Numbered from the stretch's first letter, positions 7,279 to 15,242 are shown. The stretch: DNA of 32,053 nucleotides from Thiocapsa sp. (GCF_011390875.1 NZ_JAABRP010000038.1:1-32053), one strand, 5' to 3'. Notes: generated from the sequence alone by a model not told the origin. Numbers and translations are program-made.

Positions 7279-8195
7279 GGGCGGCTGCCCTCCATGCGCT
7301 GTTGCAGCCGCTGCATCATCACGAAAGGCACGACCAGCAGCGCAAGCAGCATGATCGCCAGCGCCGAGGCGAGCGGCCAATCCTTGTTGGAGAAGAATTC
7401 GGTCCAGAGCAGCTTGCCGACCATGAGGCTATCGGGTCCGCCGAGCAGATCCGGGATCACGAATTCGCCCACGACCGGGATGAACACCAACATGCTCCCG
7501 GCGACGATTCCGGCCATCGAGAGCGGCAGCGTGACCCGCAGAAAGGCCCGCATGGGTCGGCAGCCGAGATCCGCCGCGGCCTCGAGCAGGCTCAGGTCGA
7601 GCCGCGTGAGATTGGCGTAGAGCGGCAGGATCATGAAGGGTAGATAGGAGTAGACGACGCCGATATAGATGGCGGTCTGGGTGTGGAGGATCGCCAACGG
7701 CGTGTCGATCAGACCCGACCAGAGCAGAAGATCGTTGAGCAGGCCGTTGGACTTGAGGATTCCGATCCAGGCATAGACGCGGATCAGGAAGGATGTCCAG
7801 AATGGCAGGACGATCAGCATCAGCAGGATGATCCGCCAACGTTCGGGTGAAGTCGCGATGGCATAGGCCATCGGATAACCCAGCAGCAGGCAGAGCAGGG
7901 TGCAGATGAAGGCGACCTGAAGCGAATTGAGCAAGGCGCTCAGATAGAGGTCGTCCTGCGCAACCATCATGAAGTTGCGCAGATTGATCTCGATACGCAG
8001 CAGACCCTCGTCGACCCATTGCCAGAGTGCGGTGTAGGGCGGTTGCGCGAGCGCCGGTTCGGCCACGCTGATCTGCAGCACGATGACGAAAGGCAGCAGA
8101 AAGAAGAGCCCCAGCCAAAAATAGGGGATTCCGATGTTGACCAGTCGGCTCGTACGACGGTTCCGGACGGATATATTGGGAGGCGGTGCAGGCAT
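7275..8195 (-). CDS. potH: Polyamine ABC transporter permease (PotH/PotB-like)
   Basis: This is the first permease subunit of the same importer, 306 aa. The N-terminal membrane segment (IGIPYFWLGLFFLLPFVIVL) carries the P-x-[FYW]-x-W-L-x-[LF]-F-x-x-P motif common to PotH. The EAA loop is LEAAADLGCRPMRAFLRVTLP, and the C-terminal half includes GEFVIPDLLGG, a strongly conserved PotB/PotH stretch. ATG 8195 lies 39 bp after the potG stop with a weak GAGCTGA ribosome-binding site. The stop overlaps the potI start by 4 bp, so the two permeases are probably made in equal amounts. Confidence 0.93.
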   Translation of the reverse strand: MPAPPPNISVRNRRTSRLVNIGIPYFWLGLFFLLPFVIVLQISVAEPALAQPPYTALWQWVDEGLLRIEINLRNFMMVAQDDLYLSALLNSLQVAFICTLLCLLLGYPMAYAIATSPERWRIILLMLIVLPFWTSFLIRVYAWIGILKSNGLLNDLLLWSGLIDTPLAILHTQTAIYIGVVYSYLPFMILPLYANLTRLDLSLLEAAADLGCRPMRAFLRVTLPLSMAGIVAGSMLVFIPVVGEFVIPDLLGGPDSLMVGKLLWTEFFSNKDWPLASALAIMLLALLVVPFVMMQRLQQRMEGSRP

Positions 8196-8234
8196 TGTTC
8201 AGCTCGGTTACGGGCCAATCTCGGACCGGATCGC

Positions 8235-9371
8235 CTACTCGGTCAAGACCACGCCGCTGGTCGGCGACCACTCGATGGCGACTTCCTGCTCCCAGGTCAG
8301 CGCCTGCTCGGTGCGCGGTTGGACGTTGGTCAGCGTCATCTCGACCAAGGCCCCGTCGCCGACGCGAATGCGATAGATGGACACGTCTCCGAGATAGGCG
8401 ATGTCCTCGACGCGGCCCTTAAGCTGATTGACGCCGTCCTCTCGGAAGTCCGTACAGAGCCGCATCTTCTCCGGTCGGACCGCGACCGTCACCGGGGTGC
8501 CGAGCACCATCGGATGGAAGGCGCGCATCCGCATGGGTCGGCCGACGCGTGTCTCGACCAGCACCTCGTCGCCCTCGGTGGCGACCACCTTGCCGTCGAA
8601 CAGGTTGATCGAGCCGATGAACTCGGCCACCAAGCGACAGGTCGGGAACTCGTAGATTGCGGTCGGGGTGTCGACCTGCATGATCTGACCGGCATCCATG
8701 ACGGCGATGCGCGTGGACATGGTCATGGCCTCTTCCTGATCGTGCGTGACGGTCACGAAGGTGATGCCGAGACGCTCCTGCAGGTTCACCAGCTCGAACT
8801 GGGTGCTCTCGCGCAGGCGCTTGTCGAGTGCGCCGAGCGGCTCGTCGAGCAGCAGCAGCTTCGGGTGTTTGGCCAGACTGCGGGCAAGTGCGACGCGCTG
8901 GCGCTGTCCGCCCGAGAGCTGATCGGGCCGACGTTTACGCAGCTCGGTGATCTTCAGCAGCTCGAGCATCTCGCCGACACGCTCGCTGCGCTCGCGCTTA
9001 GACAGCCGATCCTGTTTGAGCCCGAACTCGACGTTCTGCTCCACGCTCATGTGCGGAAAGAGTGCGTAGGACTGGAACATCATATTGACCGGCCGCGAGT
9101 AGGCCGGCACATCCGTGACGTCCACGCCGTCGATAAAGATGCGTCCGCTGCTCGGATACTCGAGCCCGGCGAGCATGCGCAGCAGCGTGGACTTGCCGCA
9201 GCCGGAGCTGCCGAGCAGCGAGAAGAACTCGCCCTGAAAGATCTCGAGACTCACGTCATCGACGGCGTAGACGTCACCGAACTTCTTGGTGACACGGTCG
9301 ATGCGCAGGTAGGGTACTGCCTTGGGGTCCTGCCAAGGCTCGAGCGAACGGCGCTCGGCGAGCGTAGCCAT
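8235..9371 (-). CDS. potG: Polyamine ABC transporter ATP-binding protein (PotG/PotA-like)
   Basis: This is the cytosolic ATPase of the importer, 378 aa. Walker A is GSSGCGKST at 54-62, the Q-loop is in MMFQSYALFPHM, the ABC signature is LSGGQRQ and Walker B is LLLLDEPLGALD, with the H-loop in TVTHDQEEA. The C-terminal part (about 280-378) is a TOBE/MOP regulatory domain. The first 20 residues before the core extend beyond the minimal ABC domain, as in PotG/PotA. It starts 21 bp after the potF stop. The order potF-potG-potH-potI matches the E. coli putrescine operon. Confidence 0.94.
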   Translation of the reverse strand: MATLAERRSLEPWQDPKAVPYLRIDRVTKKFGDVYAVDDVSLEIFQGEFFSLLGSSGCGKSTLLRMLAGLEYPSSGRIFIDGVDVTDVPAYSRPVNMMFQSYALFPHMSVEQNVEFGLKQDRLSKRERSERVGEMLELLKITELRKRRPDQLSGGQRQRVALARSLAKHPKLLLLDEPLGALDKRLRESTQFELVNLQERLGITFVTVTHDQEEAMTMSTRIAVMDAGQIMQVDTPTAIYEFPTCRLVAEFIGSINLFDGKVVATEGDEVLVETRVGRPMRMRAFHPMVLGTPVTVAVRPEKMRLCTDFREDGVNQLKGRVEDIAYLGDVSIYRIRVGDGALVEMTLTNVQPRTEQALTWEQEVAIEWSPTSGVVLTE

Positions 9372-9392
9372 CGGCGAGGACTCCGATTCCGG

Positions 9393-10496
9393 TCAGCGAT
9401 TCGCCTTGAGGCGCGTCCAGAAACGGTTGAGATCGCGGATCTCTCGGTCGCTGCGCTCGGAGGGCACGAACAGACGCGCCTTGACCTCGGCCGGCGGATA
9501 GATCGCCGGATCCTCCCGCACCGACTCATCCAAGAGCGGCGTGGCGGCGAGGTTGGGATTGGCGTAATAGACCTCGTTGGAGACCGCGGCGATGGCGGCC
9601 GGCTGCAACATGTAGGCGATGAAGGCATGCGCGGCGGACGGGTTGGGCGCATCCTTCGGGATCGCCATCACGTCGGTCCAGACCGCCGCCCCTTCGCGCG
9701 GGATGACATAGTCGACGATCACGCCCTTGCCGGCCTCGTCGGCGCGCGACTGCGCTTGGAAGACGTCGCCGGAGTAGCCCATGGCGACGCAGAGATCGCC
9801 GTTGGCCAGATCGCTCATGTACTGCGAGGAGTGAAAATAGCGCACATGCGGGTAGATCGCCTTGATCAACGCCGAGGCGGCGTCGAGATCGGCCTTGTCG
9901 AGGCTGTTCGGATCCTTACCCAGGTAGGCGAGGGCGGCGGAGAAGACCTCGGTGGGGTCGTCCAACAGGCTGATCCCGCACCCGCCGAGCTTGGCTGCCG
10001 TCTCCGGATCGAAGATCAGCGCCCAGGTGTCGAGGTCGGCGGTCTCGCCCAAGGCGGCCTGGACCTTGTCGCGATTGATGCCCAAGCCGGAGGTTCCCCA
10101 CATGTAGGGCACCAGGTGCGCGTTGTCGGGATCGATGTTCGCCAGTTGACTCACGATCGTCGGATCGAGTCGGTCCAACCCCGGGAGCTTGGACTTGTCC
10201 AGCGGAAGATACAGGTCGGCCTTCACATGGCGCGCGGCAAAGGGTCGCGCGGTCGGAAAGACCAGATCGTACCCGCTGCGCCCGGCGAAGAGCTTCGCCT
10301 CGAGCACCTCGTTGGAATCGTAGACATCCAAGCGCGGTTTGATCCCGGTCTCGGACGCGAATCCGGAGAGCGTGTCCTCGGCGACGTAATCGCTCCAGTT
10401 GTAGAGATGCAGGGTCTCGTCTGCGCAGACGACAGGCGAGGCCATCGGCAAGGCGAGTGTCGCGGCAAGCATGAGGGCGGTAGAGGTCTGTTGCAT
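9393..10496 (-). CDS. potF: Periplasmic polyamine-binding protein (PotF-like)
   Basis: This is the solute-binding subunit that captures a polyamine and delivers it to PotHI. The 367-aa product is nearly the length of E. coli PotF (370 aa). It begins with a Sec signal peptide (about residues 1-25, ending near SPVVCA). The mature start ETLHLYNWSDY is diagnostic for the PotF/PotD family, and WGTSGLGINRDKV and VWTDVMAIPKDAPN also fit. ATG 10496 has GGGGA five bases upstream. It is first in its operon. The 217-bp gap upstream (10497-10713) carries no convincing promoter by eye apart from a small hairpin. The ligand is probably putrescine or spermidine, by family. Confidence 0.93.
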   Translation of the reverse strand: MQQTSTALMLAATLALPMASPVVCADETLHLYNWSDYVAEDTLSGFASETGIKPRLDVYDSNEVLEAKLFAGRSGYDLVFPTARPFAARHVKADLYLPLDKSKLPGLDRLDPTIVSQLANIDPDNAHLVPYMWGTSGLGINRDKVQAALGETADLDTWALIFDPETAAKLGGCGISLLDDPTEVFSAALAYLGKDPNSLDKADLDAASALIKAIYPHVRYFHSSQYMSDLANGDLCVAMGYSGDVFQAQSRADEAGKGVIVDYVIPREGAAVWTDVMAIPKDAPNPSAAHAFIAYMLQPAAIAAVSNEVYYANPNLAATPLLDESVREDPAIYPPAEVKARLFVPSERSDREIRDLNRFWTRLKANR

Positions 10497-10675
10497 GCAG
10501 TCCCCGGATTACGTGACGGAGGGTTTGGGCCGAGAGCCGGCGTCAATTGGGACGCAATGCTACTTCAGATCCAAGCACAGGTCTCGGTTTTCCGTTCGAC
10601 CGGACGGGTTTCGGCAGCAGCCGATTCCCGCCGAAGGTTCCACGGCGGCGCCACGAGACGGATCGGCCCGCGTTG

Positions 10676-10690
10676 TCCGAACGGTTCGGA
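10676..10690. terminator. Small hairpin downstream of the 96-aa gene
   Basis: TCCGAA-CGG-TTCGGA is a perfect 6-bp stem with a 3-nt loop, 24 bp past the stop of the leftward gene at 10714. It lies between that gene and potF. There is no T-tract, so it may be a weak terminator or have no function. Confidence 0.3.
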
Positions 10691-10713
10691 TGGACGGGGT
10701 CGATCGCCGCTGT

Positions 10714-11004
10714 TTAGCCGCGCGCCGAATTCCCCGCGACCGACAGATCTCGCAACGTGATCTGCATGCCGGATCCGTAACGTTCGGCGGCCTCGCCCTT
10801 GGCCATCTGCACCGCGGTCACGATCGACAGGGCTTGAAGCACGTCGCCTTGGGCTAAGCCTTGCGCGTCTCGACGGTATCGGTCGATGCTCCTCAAGAAC
10901 CCCTCAACCAGCGTCGCGACGTCCTCGCAGGAGTGGGTATCCGGATGCAGCGGGACGTCCACGTCAAAGGTGTCGCGGAGGGCTCGAGTCTGCTGAAGAG
11001 GCAT
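10714..11004 (-). CDS. Conserved-looking small hypothetical protein (96 aa)
   Basis: I recognise no family. ATG 11004 is preceded by GGAGAAAACGCC, a strong ribosome-binding site that decides the start. The ORF-track start at 11151 adds a Cys/Pro-rich stretch that looks non-coding. The protein appears soluble and mostly helical, with an acidic His-containing segment (HPDTHSCEDVATLVEGFL) and an Ala/Gly-rich end. No membrane segment or known motif is seen. It is divergent from the MerR-type regulator across 341 bp that contain inverted and direct repeats, so it could be a target of that regulator; this is context-based inference. Confidence 0.65.
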   Translation of the reverse strand: MPLQQTRALRDTFDVDVPLHPDTHSCEDVATLVEGFLRSIDRYRRDAQGLAQGDVLQALSIVTAVQMAKGEAAERYGSGMQITLRDLSVAGNSARG

Positions 11005-11234
11005 GGCGTTTTCTCCTGGCTGTCGACATGGAAGGGAAGGGATCGGATCGTTTGGTTTGCCGGGTTCGAGCGACCGATGTCGGGCGTCCGGCTTCGGCCG
11101 TGTTCGCCCCAAGCATGGACAAGACTTGGACGGCGGCACGCACACTCCCACTATGCCTTTAGGGACGGCGTGCCCCGAGTCAGACCCACCATCGCCGCCG
11201 AGATCTTTCTCGAGGCTTAAAATGAGAATGAACG

Positions 11235-11266
11235 GCTAATGACCAACTTTATAGCTCAACATTAGC
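11235..11266. promoter_or_regulatory. Inverted repeat GCTAATG-N18-CATTAGC
   Basis: A perfect 7-bp inverted repeat (11235-11241 and 11260-11266) with arm centres about 25 bp apart sits in the AT-rich half of the divergent intergenic region. MerR-family dimers bind inverted repeats, so it is a candidate autoregulatory operator. Binding is inferred from position only. Confidence 0.4.
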
Positions 11267-11293
11267 TACGACACTAGAGCTTGTCAAGGTCAA

Positions 11294-11313
11294 AACATAA
11301 ACAGAACATGAAC
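11294..11313. promoter_or_regulatory. Direct repeat AACATAAAC / AACATGAAC, 11-bp spacing
   Basis: Two 9-mers differing at one base lie one helical turn apart (11294-11302 and 11305-11313), just upstream of the MerR-type gene and overlapping its proposed -10 region. A related AACATTAGC occurs at 11258-11266. Helical phasing suggests protein binding; the binder is unknown. Confidence 0.35.
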
Positions 11314-11345
11314 GCTTGTTTCCCGCTCACCATGAGGAGATCGCA

Positions 11346-12335
11346 TTGACCGACCAGGATGCCGCCTTACCGGGTCACACCTATCGCATCGGCGCCGTAT
11401 CGCGGCTGACCGGGGTTCCCGCCGATACGCTGCGCGTCTGGGAGCGTCGCTACCGGGTCGTCGCGCCGCTTCGCTCGGAGTCGGGCACCCGTCTCTACGG
11501 GCCGGACGACGTGAGTCGTCTGACCCTCATCAAGCGCTTGGTCGATCGGGGCGATGCGATCAGCAGTGTCGCGAACCTGAGTCTCGATCAACTGCGCGAG
11601 CGAATCCGCGGAACAGACCTACCCGAACCGACAGGCGCGCCGGAACGCCCGTGCCGCGTCTTGGTGATCGGGTCGTCGCTCGCCGAGCGCTTCCGGCGCG
11701 AGGACCCGATCTCGGGGGATATTCAGATCGTGGGTCTCTACGATTCGCGCCGGGAATTTCTCGCGGCAGAGCCTGCGCCGACGACACCCGATATCGCGGT
11801 GATCGAGTACCCTACTATTCAAGGCGACCAAGTGCGCGAGATCGGCGAGCTGGTCGCAAACTGCGGCGCGGCCCGCGCGATCCTCGTCTACAGCTTTGCA
11901 ACTCGGTCCACGATCGAGCGCCTCGATGCCCGACGATTGATCCTCAAGCGCGCGCCGGTCGATCCGCAGGAGCTGCGTCATTGGTGCAAAGTCGAATTTG
12001 CAAGGGCGCCCGCGCAGACCCCCGAGGAGCCCGCCCTCGACCTGTCGCTGCCGATCCCGCAGCGGCGCTTCAGCGACGCGGATCTGCTTCGAATCGCCAC
12101 CGCCTCGCCGAGCGTGCGCTGCGAGTGCCCGCATCACCTGGTGGACTTGGTGCTCTCCCTGAACGCCTTCGAGTGCTACAGCGCCGAATGCGAAGATCGC
12201 AACGCGGAGGATGCGGCCCTGCATGCCTATCTGCACGCGGCGACGGCGCAGGCACGTGCCATGATGGAGGTCGCGCTGGCACGCGTGGTGGCGGCGGAGG
12301 GGATCGAGCTCCACACCCCGGACGGAGAAATCTGA
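11346..12335 (+). CDS. MerR-family regulator with C-terminal cobalamin-binding-like domain
   Basis: The N-terminus is a MerR-type winged helix: YRIGAVSRLTGVPADTLRVWERRY and the wing-like stretch SGTRLYGPDDVSRL, about residues 11-80. After a linker, RVLVIGSS starts an alpha/beta domain (about 105-215) laid out like the B12-binding-like domain of CarH/LitR-type regulators. I do not see the DxHxxG cobalamin-ligand motif, so it may bind something else or no ligand. The C-terminal 110 residues are helical and contain CECPHH and ECYSAECED. TTG 11346 is chosen because GAGGAG lies six to seven bases upstream; the ORF-track start (11316) has no such site. It is divergent from the 96-aa gene. Confidence 0.75.
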   Translation: MTDQDAALPGHTYRIGAVSRLTGVPADTLRVWERRYRVVAPLRSESGTRLYGPDDVSRLTLIKRLVDRGDAISSVANLSLDQLRERIRGTDLPEPTGAPERPCRVLVIGSSLAERFRREDPISGDIQIVGLYDSRREFLAAEPAPTTPDIAVIEYPTIQGDQVREIGELVANCGAARAILVYSFATRSTIERLDARRLILKRAPVDPQELRHWCKVEFARAPAQTPEEPALDLSLPIPQRRFSDADLLRIATASPSVRCECPHHLVDLVLSLNAFECYSAECEDRNAEDAALHAYLHAATAQARAMMEVALARVVAAEGIELHTPDGEI

Positions 12336-12430
12336 ATCCGAGCGCCCGATAGCGCTAAGATAGCTGTTTCGTCGGCGGGTCCAGCGACCTGCGTAGCCGA
12401 TATCAACACGACCGCCTCGGATTCAGACCC

Positions 12431-14020
12431 ATGATCTCCCTGCTCGACTACGGCGCCGGCAATGTGCGTAGCCTCCGCAATGCCATCCATTCCCTGGGCT
12501 TCTCTTTGACCGAGATCGAGCGCCCGGCGGATATCCTCAAGGCGGAGCGGCTCATCTTCCCCGGCGTCGGTTCCTTCGGGGCGGCGATGCAGCGATTGCA
12601 ATCGCTGGGCTACGTGGAGCCATTGCGTGAGTATCTCGCCGCGGGGCGACCTTATCTCGGGATCTGCATCGGCCTGCAAGCACTCTTCGAAGGCAGCGAC
12701 GAGTCCCCCGACGTGCCCGGAATCGGGATCATCCCGGGCCGCATACGTCGCTTCGATGCGGGCGCGCTCGCTGTACCGCACATGGGTTGGAACGACGTGC
12801 GCGTGGAGCGCGACTCCCCCCTGTTCGCCGACTATGCCGGGGAGAAGCTCTATTTCGTGCATTCCTACTATGCCGAACCCACCGCCGAGAATCGGGACTG
12901 GCAGCTCGCCACGACGGACTACGGTCGGTCGTTTCTGAGCGCCGTCGAGCGAGGACGGATCTCCGCGGTTCAGTTTCACCCCGAGAAGAGTGCAAACGCC
13001 GGTTTACGGCTGCTGCGACGCTTCCTTGCCGGCGACGATCGGCCGCTCCCAACGACGACTCCGTCGAGCGATCGCAGTCCGACGCATCTGGCCAAGCGCA
13101 TCATTGCCTGTCTGGATGTGCGCACCAACGACGCCGGCGATCTGGTCGTCACCAAGGGCGATCAGTACGACGTGCGCGAGGCCGGCGAGGTCCGCAATCT
13201 CGGCAAGCCGGTCGAGCTGGCGCAACGCTACTACGAGGAGGGCGCCGACGAGATCACCTTTCTCAACATCACCGCCTTCCGTGATTTCCCGCTCGCCGAC
13301 CAGCCGATGCTCGAGGTCCTCGAACGGACCTCGGAGCGTGTCTTCGTGCCGCTCACCATCGGCGGCGGCATCCGCGCCTTTCGCGATGCCCGCGGCAGGG
13401 ACTATTCGGCATTGGACGTCGCCGACGCCTATTTTCGCTCCGGAGCGGACAAGATCTCCATCGGCTCGGATGCGGTCGAGGCCGTCGAAGGCTATCTGCA
13501 ACGCGGAACCAAAGACGGCAGTACGGCCATCGAGCAGATCGCCCGGGTCTACGGCAACCAGGCGGTGGTGATCTCCATCGATCCGCGCCGCGTCTATGTC
13601 CGCTCGCCCGAGGAGACGCACCATCACACGGTCGAGACCGCGACACCCGGGCCCGATGGCGAGCGCTACTGTTGGTTTCAATGCACGGTCAAGGGCGGGC
13701 GGGAAGGACGCGACGTCGACGCCGTAGAGCTTGCGCGGGTCTGCGAGATCCTGGGGGCCGGCGAGATCCTGCTCAACTCGATCGACCGCGACGGTACCGG
13801 TGCCGGCTTTGATCTCGAGCTGATTCAGGCCGTAAGGTCGGCAGTCGGTATTCCGGTCATTGCCTCGAGCGGCGCAGGCTGTGTCGAGCACTTCGCGGAG
13901 GTATTCGCGGCGACGGATGTCGAGGCCGCGTTGGCCGCGGGGATCTTTCACCGGCGCGAGGTGCCGATTCAGGCCGTCAAATCGTATCTCCTCGCCCGGG
14001 GGATCGGGATCCGGGCCTGA
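12431..14020 (+). CDS. hisHF: Bifunctional imidazole glycerol phosphate synthase, fused HisH-HisF
   Basis: The fused enzyme takes ammonia from glutamine and makes imidazole glycerol phosphate plus AICAR in histidine synthesis. Residues 1-205 are the class I glutamine amidotransferase, with nucleophile Cys79 in GICIGLQ and the His/Glu pair in VQFHPEKS (His183, Glu185). Residues about 220-529 are the HisF barrel, with KRIIACLDV and VVISIDPRRVYV supplying the catalytic Asps and GGGIRAF and SGAG the phosphate sites. Most bacteria encode hisH and hisF separately. Here the linker is only about 15 residues, and the barrel carries the extended segments of plant/fungal enzymes (FLNITAFRDFP, YCWFQCTVKGGREGRD). 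The frame is continuous. No other his gene is adjacent. Confidence 0.95.
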   Translation: MISLLDYGAGNVRSLRNAIHSLGFSLTEIERPADILKAERLIFPGVGSFGAAMQRLQSLGYVEPLREYLAAGRPYLGICIGLQALFEGSDESPDVPGIGIIPGRIRRFDAGALAVPHMGWNDVRVERDSPLFADYAGEKLYFVHSYYAEPTAENRDWQLATTDYGRSFLSAVERGRISAVQFHPEKSANAGLRLLRRFLAGDDRPLPTTTPSSDRSPTHLAKRIIACLDVRTNDAGDLVVTKGDQYDVREAGEVRNLGKPVELAQRYYEEGADEITFLNITAFRDFPLADQPMLEVLERTSERVFVPLTIGGGIRAFRDARGRDYSALDVADAYFRSGADKISIGSDAVEAVEGYLQRGTKDGSTAIEQIARVYGNQAVVISIDPRRVYVRSPEETHHHTVETATPGPDGERYCWFQCTVKGGREGRDVDAVELARVCEILGAGEILLNSIDRDGTGAGFDLELIQAVRSAVGIPVIASSGAGCVEHFAEVFAATDVEAALAAGIFHRREVPIQAVKSYLLARGIGIRA

Positions 14021-14043
14021 TGGGAAGGGGGCAACACAGCCCG

Positions 14044-14949
14044 ATGGTCCGAACATTCACGCATCTCCTTTTCGGCGTTTCGATCGCCGCCCTCGTCGGC
14101 TGCGCCGTTCCCGACCCGATGACCGACCCGACCTCCGATGACAGCGACGGCGGGAGCGGAAGCCTCACCCACGGCGCGACCCGCCCCCCGCAAGGCATGA
14201 GCCGGGACGATTGGTTGAGCAGGGTCGCGTCCTGTCATCTCCTGCGTGTCGGACAGAATCTCGACGTTGCCGTGACCGATTCGGCGGTGATTGCCGCCGC
14301 CGACAAATACGGCCTGCGGGTCGATGCGATTATCGAACGATCCAATCAGCTGGTCGTCGAGTACGGCTCGCGCGGACCGGCACTGCTCGCCTTCGCAACC
14401 GAATCCTGTCGGCAAGTCTCCGACGCGACCGGAATGGCCTCGACCTTGGTTCGGTTCGAGCCGGACGGGACCTTGCGGATGCATTGGCTACGCCTCGACG
14501 GCGTCGAGATCACCGACGGATTCGCAGAGAAGACCATCGGCGAGCTGCGCCGGCGCAAGGTCGTCGGCCTGGTGATCAACAGCCCGGGGGGCTCGGTCTT
14601 CGAGGCGCGCAAGCTCGGACGCTACCTGCGCACCATGGGTCTGCGCACCGCGGTCGATCAGGTATGCACCTCGGCCTGCATCGATGTGCTTGCCGGAGGC
14701 GCCGAACGCTATGTCACGCCCGATGCGAAGCTCGGGATCCATCAGAGCAAGGTCCCGAGGCGGTTCAGCAGCCATGAGGGCGGACAGCGCTACGTCGCCG
14801 ACGCCTTCCTCTATTTGCGCGAGATGGGCATCGACCCGGATGTCGCCATCGCTGCCGCCTCCGTGCCCAACAACACGATTCTTCTGATCTCGTTGTCCGA
14901 TGCGCTGCAGACCGGCCTGGTCACCGACGTGATCGAGCGCGTGGAGTAG
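14044..14949 (+). CDS. Lipoprotein with ClpP-like fold (COG3904-type periplasmic protein)
   Basis: ATG 14044 gives a standard lipoprotein signal ending in the lipobox AALVGC. ATG 14020, which overlaps the hisHF stop, would add eight residues and is less likely. The C-terminal half (about 155-300) matches the ClpP/crotonase-like fold of predicted periplasmic proteins: VINSPGGSVFEARKLGRYL, then VCTSACIDVLAGGAERYV and AKLGIHQSK. By analogy with ClpP and SppA, the Ser in CTSAC and the His in GIHQ are candidate catalytic residues. The cysteines flanking that Ser are a feature of the group. The N-terminal 130 residues are unassigned. A protease role is inferred, not shown. The short gap to hisHF suggests co-transcription. 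Confidence 0.75.
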   Translation: MVRTFTHLLFGVSIAALVGCAVPDPMTDPTSDDSDGGSGSLTHGATRPPQGMSRDDWLSRVASCHLLRVGQNLDVAVTDSAVIAAADKYGLRVDAIIERSNQLVVEYGSRGPALLAFATESCRQVSDATGMASTLVRFEPDGTLRMHWLRLDGVEITDGFAEKTIGELRRRKVVGLVINSPGGSVFEARKLGRYLRTMGLRTAVDQVCTSACIDVLAGGAERYVTPDAKLGIHQSKVPRRFSSHEGGQRYVADAFLYLREMGIDPDVAIAAASVPNNTILLISLSDALQTGLVTDVIERVE

Positions 14950-15065
14950 CTGCGCCCGGTCGGCACTGTCGGGCCTTTCGCCTGGTCCGTGCCGAGGACC
15001 GATTCGTGCGGCGACCAACAAGGCCGCCGACGCGAGCACTCGGAAAAGTTCGAGACTTCCATGCG

Positions 15066-15093
15066 CTGGATCAAAAAAAACATCTGGATCAAA
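15066..15093 (+). repeat. Direct repeat CTGGATCAAA, 18-bp period
   Basis: CTGGATCAAA occurs at 15066-15075 and again at 15084-15093, separated by AAAAACAT. Two identical 10-mers in the AT-rich rnfB upstream region are a candidate activator or repressor site. Confidence 0.5.
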
Positions 15094-15098
15094 GCGTT

Positions 15099-15115
15099 CT
15101 ATTGATATCCAATAG
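15099..15115. promoter_or_regulatory. Palindrome CTATTG-ATATC-CAATAG
   Basis: A perfect 6-bp inverted repeat with a 5-bp centre. It contains TTGAT and has a loose resemblance to FNR/CRP-type dyads (TTGAT-N4-ATCAA), but the right half does not match. It is a candidate redox- or dimer-regulator site upstream of rnfB, with the binder unknown. Confidence 0.4.
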
Positions 15116-15127
15116 TAACGATTTACA

Positions 15128-15156
15128 GAATTATGAAAATTAATAGATCATAATTC
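15128..15156. promoter_or_regulatory. Inverted repeat GAATTATG-N13-CATAATTC
   Basis: A perfect 8-bp inverted repeat with a 13-bp spacer lies over the best -10 candidate upstream of rnfB. The flanks (AC-n and n-GT) extend the symmetry with one mismatch. The arrangement fits a repressor operator. Confidence 0.45.
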
Positions 15157-15211
15157 CGTAAAATTAGCAGAGTCTTTAGCGGAGCCAATCCATGCCCGCA
15201 ACCAAGCGTGA

Positions 15212-15242
15212 ATGGTTCTGAGGCCAGCGTCACGGGAACCAT
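15212..15242 (+). promoter_or_regulatory. Stem-loop ATGGTTC-N17-GAACCAT in the rnfB leader
   Basis: A perfect 7-bp inverted repeat in the likely transcribed leader, 72 bp before the rnfB start. It could be an RNA hairpin or another protein site. There is no T-tract. Confidence 0.35.

Larger units (their letters stand above)
11005..11345. promoter_or_regulatory. Divergent intergenic region with AT-rich operator-like segment
   Basis: This 341-bp gap separates the 96-aa gene (leftward) from the MerR-type gene (rightward). The first about 210 bp are GC-rich and I see no gene in them. From about 11210 it becomes AT-rich and holds the repeats listed separately. A possible rightward promoter is TTGTCA (11281-11286), 17 bp, GAACAT (11304-11309), a weak match. 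GAGGAG at 11334-11339 precedes the TTG start at 11346. Confidence 0.5.

Noticed and set aside
8019-10760. 913-codon plus-strand ORF
   Set aside because: It is antisense to the potF-G-H-I genes, which have full family motifs. Long antisense ORFs are common in GC-rich DNA, and its peptide is low-complexity and rich in Arg, Asp, Gly and His.
13004-14056. 350-codon minus-strand ORF
   Set aside because: It is antisense to hisHF, which shows a complete set of catalytic residues.
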